Source of the DNA: Candidatus Bathyarchaeota archaeon
GTDB lineage: Archaea; Thermoproteota; Bathyarchaeia; TCS64
DNA: 16,394 nucleotides
NCBI GenBank assembly: GCA_030670015.1
Contig: DAOVCM010000006.1
Span: 1 to 16,394 of the forward strand
Direction of reading: 5' to 3'
Under the pieces are notes generated by a model. It was given only the letters and a program-made list of their open reading frames with translations, was not told where the DNA came from and did not search any database. This document shows positions 1 to 7,266 of the stretch, piece by piece. Position numbers and translations under genes: made by a program. Position 1 is the stretch's first letter. Every line of letters begins with the position of its first letter.

Positions 1-53
1 CCAAACGACGGCGAAACCTCCGAAACAAACGTATTTTACAATAAGGCCTTCAC

Positions 54-65
54 AACGTGCACGTT
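54..65. promoter_or_regulatory. 12-bp perfect palindrome upstream of helicase gene
   Basis: AACGTGCACGTT reads identically on both strands. It lies about 62 bases before the TTG start of the giant helicase. An AT-rich TATA-like stretch (TATTTTACAATAA, about 32-44) sits just upstream, so a transcription start near 65-70 would overlap or abut the palindrome, a suitable place for a repressor operator. The palindrome is seen directly; the operator role is inference. Confidence 0.35.
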
Positions 66-127
66 CAACTGGATAAACGCTTATTCCTTAGAACAGCCAC
101 TAAACACGTAGTAAGGGCTGGATAGCT

Positions 128-3100
128 TTGAATGCGGCTTCTCTGTCACGCGTCATCAGGAGAGTGGATGATTGGAAGCTCAAGCTCATCGACCTCAGCA
201 GGCGAAACCGCCTCGTCCACTTCAGACTGACTAGGAGCTCCAACATCCGGTTCGAACGACCCGGAATGAACGTCATCTTTGAGAGACTAGTTGTCAAGGA
301 CAGACCCTGGGAGATCTGGCAGCCACCTTCCGAGAGGCATGGACTCCCAAATTCAAGATCTAATGCGCGTGCTCCACGTCGACCGAAGAGGACCCAGCTT
401 GTGCCCGCTGAAGTCGAGCCTGGCCAACTGGAGCGGATACTAAGAAATCTCTCCAGGCGTTCAGCCTCTGAGTACCGTGAGCGGGGAGTACGCCTCCTCC
501 ACATGACCTTCGGAATGCTTGACTGGACAGAGTCAGGAACATCCCAACCAATCAGGTCGCCCGTGGTCCTAAGCCCCGTTGAGCTTACCCGGAAGACCAC
601 CCGCGACCTTTACAGGGTACAGGTCCCCGTCGTAGAGGAGGAGGCCATCCTAAACCCCGCCCTAAAACTGAAGCTCCAGTACGACTACAAGATAGACCTC
701 CCCCCACTCCCCGACTTCGAGGAGCAGAGCATCACAGACTACCTCAGAGACGTTGAGAAAACAATAAAGGATATGGGGTGGAGTGTCGAGCCCATCGTCC
801 AGATGGGACTTTTCTCCTTCTACAAACTCGTCATGTACCAGGACCTAAAGGATAACGTCGACCAAATCGTTAAACACCCCATAGTATCATCCCTCGCCGG
901 CGTCACACCACCCCCCCTGGTCGAGGACCCTCTTCCCAGGGAGGAAGAGCTGGATAATGTTGTGGACCCCAGGGAGACCTTCCAGGTCCTCGATGCGGAC
1001 AGCAGCCAACAGCTGTGCATCCAATACGCACTTCAGGGACAGTCCTTCGTCATGCACGGCCCCCCGGGCACCGGTAAAAGCCAGACCATAGCCAACATAA
1101 TATCCGAGTTCATCGCCGCCGGGAAGAGCGTTCTCTTCGTCAGTGAGAAGATGGCGGCCCTTGAGGTAGTCTACAGCCGGTTGAAGGCGAAGGGCCTGGA
1201 CGACTTCTGCCTTGAACTCCACAGCCACAAAGCCAACAAGAGAGAGGTGGTCGCCGAGTTGAGCCGGGCTCTCACCGAGCACTTGAGAACCCAGGGGGCC
1301 TTCACAGAAGACGAGCTCGAAAGACTCAGTACGAGGCGAGATCAGCTGAACAGTTACGTCAGGGCCCTACACTTCAAACGCAGCCCTATTGGGATGAGCG
1401 CCTTCGAGCTGTTCGGACGCCTCTCAAGACTTGAGGAGACCCCCTTCCTCCCCTCCAACTACGCTAAATTTGCATCCCTCGACCAGAGGAAGCTCTTCAA
1501 CCTTGAAGAAAAGATCCGTAGACTCTCAAACGTCTGGTCCGTGGTGGAAGAGGGAGAAGGCTTTCCCTGGAGGGGCTGCAACGAGGACAAGTTCACCCCA
1601 GAGACACGGTCAGACTGGATCCACCTCCTAGACGGGATCATAAACACCCGCCAGAAGCTCCAAGAAGAGTCAGAGAACTACACAAAGGTGCTAGGACTCT
1701 CGACACCAAACACCATAAGAGAATACGAAAGACTCCAGAGGTTAACCGAGCTCATCTCCGCAACTCCAAGACCCCCTACCACCTGGTTCGAGGAGGCAGA
1801 CCTCAAGGAGATCCGTGCCCAAGCTGAGAGGAACAGGAAGGAGTGGGAAGGCTACTGGACGACGAGGCGGACGCTAGAGAGGTCCTACGACAGCCGTTTC
1901 CTCGTCCTCCCACGGGGCTCAGCTGAACGAGTGGAAAGGGAATGGACAAGTGTGAAAGAGCTGTTGTTGCCAGTTTCAAGGGGCGATGGCGGGCTCCTCA
2001 AACAGATGAGAGCGCTGTCAGGGTACGCCGGCAATCTTCCTGATCAGCTAGGGGCTTGGAAGGGCGACGCTGAGAGAATTATGGACATTCTCGGCTTGAA
2101 GGGAGAGGTTCAGACCATTGACAGAGTAAGGCAGCTCTCTAATCTCGCGTACCTTTGCGAAGTGAATGACAGGCCTGAACGGGCGTGGATGGACAGGAGG
2201 ACGCTGCAAGAGACGAAGGAACTCCTCAAGTCGCTGAAGATAAAACACGGTCGCCGAGACGAGCTGAGAAGTGGACTGAAGGACTATAAGGAGGAACTAC
2301 TTTCCCTCGACCTTGAGCAACTCATAGAGTGGTTCGAGGGACCAGGTAGCTCCTTCCTGAGATTTTTCAGACCAAGCTACTACACCGTCAGAAGAAGTAT
2401 CGCCGACGTCACCCAGACAGGTGATATACCGGACACCGTGTTAAACGACCTCAGGGCTGCCTGGGAGCTAGTCGCCTTAGAGAAGAAGCTGGCATCAAAT
2501 CGGGAAACCGCCAAGAAGAGGCTTGGGACCTTCTATAGAGGAGAGGATCCTAACTTTGAATCAGCTGAGAGAGCCCTCCAGACAGCAGGAAAGGCACTCA
2601 GAATAGTGGATAGGGCTCGGGCACCAAAGACCCTGCGCGACAACCTGTGCACAGGCACCCAGCCAAGTAAGGAAATCCTACTCGTAGGACGGAGGCTACG
2701 TCACTTCCTCTCCGAGTGGAGGTCAACAACGAGGAACCTGAAAGGATTGGTGCCGATAAGGCGAATTCCAACCACAGGTAAGTCGATGCGGAAGAGCAAC
2801 CTCCAGGAAGTGACAGACTGGGCCTACGAGCTGAGCGAGAGGCACAGTAACCTCTCTAACCTGAGCGCTGAAGCGCTAGCAACCCGAATATCTGATCACC
2901 CTTCAACCCTTGAGGAACTACTCGGAGACATGAGGAAAGTTGAGGAGCTACAGAGGTTTGAATATGAAGTGGAAGCACGCTCTGAAGAGTTGACGACAAG
3001 TTTCGGTCAACTATTCAGAGGCCTCTCAACAAACTGGGACACGATCTTAGGATCCATAGAATGGACAGTTAGGCTGATACGAACACTCAGAGAAGGGGTT

Positions 3101-5701
3101 CCACGCGCCCTGAAAAACGTGGTCTCAGAGGGGGGACCATCACTACCCCCTGACCCAATGATCGCCGAGAAGTTAAAGCAGCTGGACGCATTCCTCGAAA
3201 ACATTGACAACAGATTCATAACCCCTCTCCGACCTAGATCTAAAGGAGGCATCGTTTCTAACGACCTCAGGCTTAAAGTTGAAAAACTGAGATCACGGGT
3301 AGACGAGCTTCAGACATGGGTGGACTTCAATCACCTCAAGAAGGAGTTGAAGGAGGCAGGGTTAGGAGAGTTTCTAGGCAAGCTCATCCAGCAGAGATTC
3401 GACAGGCAACAGCTCCCTGACATCTTCCTGAAGTCTATGTACCAGGGGCTACTGGACAAGGTGTTCGAAGACGATCCGACACTGGAAACATTCCGCGGAC
3501 AGGACCATGAACGGCTCATCTCCGACTTCCAGGAGCTGGACCGCCGGTTCATCCAGCTGTCCGCTCAGAGGGTTATCGAGATCGCGAACGAGCTGAAACC
3601 CCAGGGGGTGTTCATCCAAGCCCCTGACTCAGAGATCACCATACTGATGAGGGAAGCGGCCAAGAAACGACGGCACATGCCTCTCCGCCGTCTCTTCGAA
3701 CGAATACCCACCCTAATCCGGCGGCTGAAGCCCTGCCTAATGATGAGCCCCATCTCCGTCAGCCAGTTCCTCATCCCCAGCGGGCTCCACTTCGACCTAG
3801 TGGTCTTCGATGAAGCCTCCCAGATCTACACGGAAGACGCTGTTGGCTCCATCTACAGGGGCGACACCCTCATCGTCGCCGGCGACCCTAAACAGCTGCC
3901 GCCCACGCCTTTTTTCCAGTATACTGTGGATGAGGACTTCGACTGGGACGAGTCTGACTATGAGTTCGACGTCTTCGACAGCGTTTTGGACGAGTGCATG
4001 TCAATCGGCCTCCCCGTCAAGATGCTCAGATGGCACTACCGGAGCAAGCACGACTCCCTCATCAGCTTCTCCAACGACAGGTTCTACAACGGCCGCCTAG
4101 TGCTATTCCCCGCTTCAAGGATGGGCTCAAAGGACCTGGGGCTAGAATTTGTCCATGTCCCAGATGGAGTCTACCACAGAGGTGGAACTAGAAACAACCC
4201 TGGGGAGGCGGAAGTAGTGGCAGACCTCGTTTTCGATCACTTCGCCAAGCATCCTGAGAAGACCCTCGGCGTAGTCACGTTCAGCATCAGCCAGATGAAT
4301 ACAGTCCAAGACGCCGTTGACCATCGCCTCCGCGATAAACCCAAATTCGAGCGCTTCTTCATAGAGGACAGACTCCACGGATTCTTCGTGAAGAACTTGG
4401 AGAACGTCCAAGGTGACGAGAGAGATGTCATGATATTCAGCGTAGGCTATGGCTACGACCAAGACGGGCGCATCACCATGAACTTCGGTCCCCTGAACAA
4501 GGCAGGCGGAGAGCGACGTCTAAACGTCGCCATCACCAGAGCTAGGGAGAAGGTGATCCTAGTAAGCTCCATCAGATACGACGCCATAAAACTGGGTTCC
4601 ACCCAGGCCGAGGGCGTACACAGCCTCCACCATTACCTGAGATACGCCGAGAAACGTCCACAGAACATCGAAACCGCAGCTTCAAAGGAAGCCGGATACC
4701 GCTCTCCCCTGGAAATAGACGTCGCCCACGAGGTGAGGCGTCTTGGATACAGCACCATACCTTGCGTAGGTTCAAGCTCCTTCCGCGTAGATCTGGGAGT
4801 CATTGACCCCGGTGACCCCAGCAGGTTCATAATGGGGATCATGTGCGACGGGGAGAACTACCGAACAGCTAACATGGCGCGGGACCGCGACCGTCTAAGG
4901 CTCCAGGTTCTCGAGAGCCTCGGATGGAGGATCCACAGGATCTGGTCCCCGGACTGGGTTCAGAGACGTAAGACAGAGATAAAAAAACTACAGACAGCAC
5001 TGCAGGATGCAGAGCGGAGTCCCAAGACGCTGAAAGCACGGAAAAAACCCCCAGACACGAAAAGGAGAAGAACCGTCAAAAAGGTCAATGTAAAAGAGGC
5101 CCATGGCAACAAACTCCCAGAAGTCGTGCCTTACAGCTTCTCGAACCTGCGTCCAAGACACCTCTTCAGCCGCTACTCTGCAGAACATCGAGAACGGTAC
5201 CTGAAACGCTATCACGCAGAGGTCAGACGCCTCCTTCCACCCCTCGTGAACGTGGAAGGACCCATCCATGTCGACCTCGCCTTCAAACGGATGAACAACG
5301 CTTTCAGGCTGAAACGGGCAACTAAGCTCTTTAAAACAGCCTTCAAGGAGGAGGTGAAGAGGCTTGCCAGCCGGGGGTCAATCCTTATCAAGGGAGATTT
5401 TCTGTGGCCCAAGTCACCTACGGTTCTGAGAGTTCGTGTCCCAGTCGAAGGGGTCAAGGAGTCCTTCCGCCCAATCGAGTACATCTCACCAGAGGAAGTC
5501 GATAAGGCCATGATCCTCGTGGCAGCACACTCCCTCGGCCTCAGTGTAGATTCACTCTCGAAGGAAACCTCCCATCTTCTCGGCTTTAAACGAATGGGCG
5601 ACGAGATCATAAAAACCATAACAAAAACATATGAAAAACTGAAAAAGGAAGGCAAACTCGTACTGATAGATGACCTAGTTACACTGATGGACAATGAGTA
5701 A
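128..5701 (+). CDS. DUF4011-SF1 helicase-nuclease-DUF3320 protein
   Basis: This 1857-residue protein is a giant ATP-dependent helicase with a fused nuclease-like domain. The N-terminus (about 15-40, LKLIDLSRRNRLVHF) matches the DUF4011 signature. Helicase motifs: Walker A GPPGTGKS at 311-318, Walker B VVFDEAS around D1228-E1229, GDPKQLPPT from 1252, WHYRSKHDSL from 1302, NVQGDERDV from 1426, and NVAITRARE from 1466. About 900 mostly charged, helical residues separate motifs I and II. Residues about 1525-1640 are a Vsr-like / MTES_1575 PD-(D/E)xK domain (EIDVAHEV, FRVDLGV, CDGENY, GWRIHRIW). A lysine-rich linker precedes DUF3320 (about 1680-1850; VEGPIHVD, GDFLWP). Related single-gene helicase-nucleases occur in anti-phage defence; that role is inferred here. 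The start is TTG, because the next in-frame ATG lies inside DUF4011 and only a weak GG-rich ribosome site precedes it. The gene stands alone. The usual glutamate before CDG is methionine (M1572), so nuclease activity is doubtful. Confidence 0.9.
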   Translation: MNAASLSRVIRRVDDWKLKLIDLSRRNRLVHFRLTRSSNIRFERPGMNVIFERLVVKDRPWEIWQPPSERHGLPNSRSNARAPRRPKRTQLVPAEVEPGQLERILRNLSRRSASEYRERGVRLLHMTFGMLDWTESGTSQPIRSPVVLSPVELTRKTTRDLYRVQVPVVEEEAILNPALKLKLQYDYKIDLPPLPDFEEQSITDYLRDVEKTIKDMGWSVEPIVQMGLFSFYKLVMYQDLKDNVDQIVKHPIVSSLAGVTPPPLVEDPLPREEELDNVVDPRETFQVLDADSSQQLCIQYALQGQSFVMHGPPGTGKSQTIANIISEFIAAGKSVLFVSEKMAALEVVYSRLKAKGLDDFCLELHSHKANKREVVAELSRALTEHLRTQGAFTEDELERLSTRRDQLNSYVRALHFKRSPIGMSAFELFGRLSRLEETPFLPSNYAKFASLDQRKLFNLEEKIRRLSNVWSVVEEGEGFPWRGCNEDKFTPETRSDWIHLLDGIINTRQKLQEESENYTKVLGLSTPNTIREYERLQRLTELISATPRPPTTWFEEADLKEIRAQAERNRKEWEGYWTTRRTLERSYDSRFLVLPRGSAERVEREWTSVKELLLPVSRGDGGLLKQMRALSGYAGNLPDQLGAWKGDAERIMDILGLKGEVQTIDRVRQLSNLAYLCEVNDRPERAWMDRRTLQETKELLKSLKIKHGRRDELRSGLKDYKEELLSLDLEQLIEWFEGPGSSFLRFFRPSYYTVRRSIADVTQTGDIPDTVLNDLRAAWELVALEKKLASNRETAKKRLGTFYRGEDPNFESAERALQTAGKALRIVDRARAPKTLRDNLCTGTQPSKEILLVGRRLRHFLSEWRSTTRNLKGLVPIRRIPTTGKSMRKSNLQEVTDWAYELSERHSNLSNLSAEALATRISDHPSTLEELLGDMRKVEELQRFEYEVEARSEELTTSFGQLFRGLSTNWDTILGSIEWTVRLIRTLREGVPRALKNVVSEGGPSLPPDPMIAEKLKQLDAFLENIDNRFITPLRPRSKGGIVSNDLRLKVEKLRSRVDELQTWVDFNHLKKELKEAGLGEFLGKLIQQRFDRQQLPDIFLKSMYQGLLDKVFEDDPTLETFRGQDHERLISDFQELDRRFIQLSAQRVIEIANELKPQGVFIQAPDSEITILMREAAKKRRHMPLRRLFERIPTLIRRLKPCLMMSPISVSQFLIPSGLHFDLVVFDEASQIYTEDAVGSIYRGDTLIVAGDPKQLPPTPFFQYTVDEDFDWDESDYEFDVFDSVLDECMSIGLPVKMLRWHYRSKHDSLISFSNDRFYNGRLVLFPASRMGSKDLGLEFVHVPDGVYHRGGTRNNPGEAEVVADLVFDHFAKHPEKTLGVVTFSISQMNTVQDAVDHRLRDKPKFERFFIEDRLHGFFVKNLENVQGDERDVMIFSVGYGYDQDGRITMNFGPLNKAGGERRLNVAITRAREKVILVSSIRYDAIKLGSTQAEGVHSLHHYLRYAEKRPQNIETAASKEAGYRSPLEIDVAHEVRRLGYSTIPCVGSSSFRVDLGVIDPGDPSRFIMGIMCDGENYRTANMARDRDRLRLQVLESLGWRIHRIWSPDWVQRRKTEIKKLQTALQDAERSPKTLKARKKPPDTKRRRTVKKVNVKEAHGNKLPEVVPYSFSNLRPRHLFSRYSAEHRERYLKRYHAEVRRLLPPLVNVEGPIHVDLAFKRMNNAFRLKRATKLFKTAFKEEVKRLASRGSILIKGDFLWPKSPTVLRVRVPVEGVKESFRPIEYISPEEVDKAMILVAAHSLGLSVDSLSKETSHLLGFKRMGDEIIKTITKTYEKLKKEGKLVLIDDLVTLMDNE

Positions 5702-5924
5702 AAGACAAGAGTCCGAGTCCCCAAGTCATACAGCTTCAATTCCGATGAGCTAAGAGCTAGAGAGAAGAGGGGGTAGACTAAATAACCGTGAAAAACCAGC
5801 AGTTTGCCGAATAGCTTGTGAAATACTGTCCGTTAGGGAATTAAGCCGTACAGGGAACAGAGCTTCGTTATAAAGAAGACGTCAAGAAATGATACTAGCC
5901 TACTTCACACAGAATATATTAAAC

Positions 5925-5965
5925 GACATCTCTAGATGTCTAAAGAATATTCACAATATATTCTT
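5925..5965. repeat. Two adjacent inverted repeats
   Basis: GACATC (5925-5930) pairs perfectly with GATGTC (5935-5940) across a 4-base loop. Two bases later AAGAATAT (5943-5950) pairs perfectly with ATATTCTT (5958-5965) across a 7-base loop. No gene end lies within 200 bases upstream, so terminators of the helicase transcript are possible but distant. A structured leader or small RNA is an alternative. The pairing is directly visible; function is unknown. Confidence 0.4.
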
Positions 5966-6133
5966 CATTAGCCAGGTGATAATACCGCCTTCTTGGAGTG
6001 GATAACATTGAATGTATTAAAACAATATGAGCTGAGATTTTTGTAATAATACCCTTTACTTACATCTTCTATTATCATAAGATAGTTCCTGAAAAATGTT
6101 CCTTATATTACTTAATAAATAACATACCTTCAT

Positions 6134-6145
6134 GATATAAATAAA
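6134..6145 (+). promoter_or_regulatory. TATA box for small membrane peptide gene
   Basis: GATATAAATAAA resembles an archaeal TATA box. A start of transcription about 25 bases downstream (near 6165) would leave a leader of about 33 bases before the ATG at 6198. The surrounding DNA is AT-rich, so chance matches are likely. Confidence 0.35.
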
Positions 6146-6197
6146 ACTGCTTGAATCTAAATCAATAATATTAGACAATATAACTTGAGATGAACTT

Positions 6198-6308
6198 ATG
6201 AAACTGAAGAGAATCATTTGGATCGTGTTCGGAATAGTGGTTTTTCTCTGTGCAGCCTCAATCACCACCAATCTGATTAGTTTTTTTCGTAACTTCAATA
6301 TTATGTAA
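6198..6308 (+). CDS. Putative 36-residue single-pass membrane peptide
   Basis: An ATG-started frame encodes 36 residues beginning MKLKRIIWIVFGIVVF. It has a basic N-terminus (K2, K4, R5), one hydrophobic segment at about residues 6-22, and a polar tail ending near RNFNIM. A GAGATGA purine-rich site at 6187-6193 resembles a Shine-Dalgarno sequence about 4-6 bases before the ATG, and a TATA-like element lies at 6134-6145. Codons in this frame use many G/C third positions (CTG, AAG, ATC, GTG, TTC, GCC, ACC) although the surrounding DNA is very AT-rich, which favours real coding. I do not recognise a family. It could be a membrane regulator, a toxin-like peptide or a chance frame. No gene overlaps it and the nearest neighbour is the tRNA-Asn gene on the other strand. 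Confidence 0.45.
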   Translation: MKLKRIIWIVFGIVVFLCAASITTNLISFFRNFNIM

Positions 6309-6443
6309 TTATACGTATATATTCGAAACAGAAAAAGGCATATCTGGTACACGGCTGACCCATTCCCAAGAGGATCTTAACTCTCAAGACCTGACCAGAT
6401 GAAATAACGCAAGTTAGAGTTCAGAAAATTCATCCTGTTTCGT

Positions 6444-6471
6444 ACTCTTGGGAGAAGAGTAAGAATTTTTT
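6444..6471 (+). terminator. Hairpin plus T-run, possible terminator
   Basis: ACTCTT (6444-6449) and AAGAGT (6455-6460) form a perfect 6-bp stem with a 5-base loop, followed by six T residues at 6466-6471. It lies 136 bases after the small membrane peptide stop. Archaea usually terminate on T-runs alone, so the hairpin may be incidental. Confidence 0.35.
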
Positions 6472-6479
6472 AGCTAGTT

Positions 6480-6491
6480 CATGCGCGCATG
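6480..6491. repeat. 12-bp perfect palindrome CATGCGCGCATG
   Basis: This perfect self-complementary 12-mer with a GC-rich core sits in AT-rich non-coding DNA, where such a sequence is unexpected. It could be a protein-binding site, but no adjacent promoter is clear. Confidence 0.3.
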
Positions 6492-6643
6492 TGCCCTTTT
6501 CATGGAAACGATAAGATTAAACTTCCTGATTTAACATCAAGCTTTTTCTTCCTAATCAGAATTAAAATACCACTCAATTCAGAATCTATTATATACTCTC
6601 TACACAAAAAGGTGGGCTTATTAAATGGTCTAAACCTCTAGTG

Positions 6644-6720
6644 TGGCGCCGCCGGACGGATTCGAACCGTCGACCAACTGGTTAACAGCCAGACGCTCTA
6701 CCGAGCTGAGCCACGGCGGC
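6644..6720 (-). tRNA. tRNA-Asn (anticodon GUU), CCA encoded
   Basis: Read on the minus strand from 6720, the acceptor arm GCCGCCG pairs with CGGCGGC. The D arm is GCTC/GAGC, the anticodon loop is CTGTTAA (anticodon GUU), and the T arm is GACGG/CCGTC with loop TTCGAAT. The discriminator is G (6647) and CCA is genomically encoded at 6646-6644. The anticodon stem TCTGG/CCAGT has a U-U mismatch at its first pair (27-43). It supplies asparagine tRNA for translation. A TATA-like promoter lies about 30-40 bases upstream and a T-run (A-run on plus, 6606-6610) lies downstream. No intron is seen. Confidence 0.97.
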
Positions 6721-6750
6721 CCAAACTGACAAGCATATGTCGAATCCCCT

Positions 6751-6760
6751 ATTAATCTTT
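6751..6760 (-). promoter_or_regulatory. TATA box for tRNA-Asn
   Basis: On the minus strand this reads AAAGATTAAT, 31-40 bases upstream of the tRNA-Asn 5' end. That is the usual distance for a tRNA transcribed with a short leader. Confidence 0.45.
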
Positions 6761-6867
6761 GTCTGAGCAGAATTCTCATACCCCTTTTTTAGACGTGGTC
6801 GCCTGTAATTCAAGGTTAAAACTAGCCAAATTAAAGATATATGTCATTCACACCCCTATTGCGATAA

Positions 6868-6877
6868 CCTTTTAACA
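6868..6877 (+). promoter_or_regulatory. Possible TATA box for alba
   Basis: CCTTTTAACA lies 56-65 bases before the alba GTG. Transcription starting about 25 bases downstream, near 6898, would give a leader of about 35 bases containing the GGAGGA ribosome site at 6921-6926. The match to a TATA consensus is partial. Confidence 0.3.
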
Positions 6878-6932
6878 GGAGAGCTGCTTAAAGATAGACA
6901 CCAAAAAAGAAAAGATACCAGGAGGAGTTAAA

Positions 6933-7208
6933 GTGTCGAGATCAAATATCGTTTTCATCGGAAGGAAGCCAATCCTGAACTATGTGCTCGCATGCATGAC
7001 CCTGTTCAAGAACGGACAAGATGAGGTAATGGTCAAGGCTCGAGGTCGCTCCATCAGCATGGCCGTCGATGTGGTCGAGGTTATGAGGAACAGGTACATG
7101 ACCGACATCACGGTCAACGAAATCAACATAGGCACAGAGGCGCTCACCTCTCCGGATAGACCTCAGCCTACCAACGTGAGCACAATCGAGATCAAACTCC
7201 ATCGATGA
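6933..7208 (+). CDS. alba: DNA/RNA-binding protein Alba
   Basis: This 91-residue protein has the Alba length and sequence pattern: IGRKPILNYVLA (9-20), VKARGRSISMAVDVVEVMRNR (about 34-54) and a C-terminal VSTIEIKL strand. Alba is an abundant dimeric archaeal protein that coats DNA and binds RNA. The loop residue equivalent to the acetylatable Lys16 of Sulfolobus Alba is Arg here (R11), while the equivalent of Lys17 is kept (K12). The GTG start is supported by GGAGGA at 6921-6926, six bases upstream. The NusA-like gene begins 58 bases after the stop on the same strand, with a strong hairpin between them, so the two may be co-transcribed. Family assignment is secure; exact DNA-versus-RNA preference is not visible. 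Confidence 0.96.
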   Translation: MSRSNIVFIGRKPILNYVLACMTLFKNGQDEVMVKARGRSISMAVDVVEVMRNRYMTDITVNEINIGTEALTSPDRPQPTNVSTIEIKLHR

Positions 7209-7238
7209 AACAGCCTGAACAAGGCATCTCCCACTAGC

Positions 7239-7258
7239 TCCTCCGGTACGCCGGAGGA
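7239..7258 (+). promoter_or_regulatory. SD-masking hairpin before the NusA-like gene
   Basis: TCCTCCGG (7239-7246) and CCGGAGGA (7251-7258) form a perfect 8-bp GC-rich stem around a TACG tetraloop. The 3' arm contains GGAGGA (7253-7258), the obvious Shine-Dalgarno sequence for the GTG start at 7267, eight bases downstream. Folded RNA would hide the ribosome site. The structure could reduce translation of the downstream gene, act as a binding site for the neighbouring RNA-binding proteins, or be a processing element. There is no T-run, so termination is unlikely. Confidence 0.6.
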
Positions 7259-7266
7259 ACTACCGA

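Larger units (their letters stand above)
5702..6197. other. AT-rich intergenic stretch
   Basis: This is the gap after the helicase stop. Base composition becomes AT-rich from about 5880. It contains two neighbouring inverted repeats (5925-5965) and a TATA-like element near 6134-6145, listed separately. A 38-codon open frame at 5889-6005 overlaps both hairpins and has no ribosome-binding site or recognisable protein features, so it is not called. I see no tRNA, C/D-box RNA or mobile-element ends. Confidence 0.6.
6309..6643. other. AT-rich intergenic stretch before tRNA-Asn
   Basis: This stretch holds a hairpin followed by a T-run (6444-6471), a perfect 12-bp palindrome (6480-6491), and a run of A at 6606-6610. 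On the minus strand that A-run reads as a T-run just past the tRNA-Asn 3' end and probably ends tRNA transcription. No coding frame here has supporting features. Confidence 0.5.

Noticed and set aside
5889..6005. 38-codon plus-strand frame
   Set aside because: It overlaps two hairpins, lacks a ribosome site and has no coding signature.
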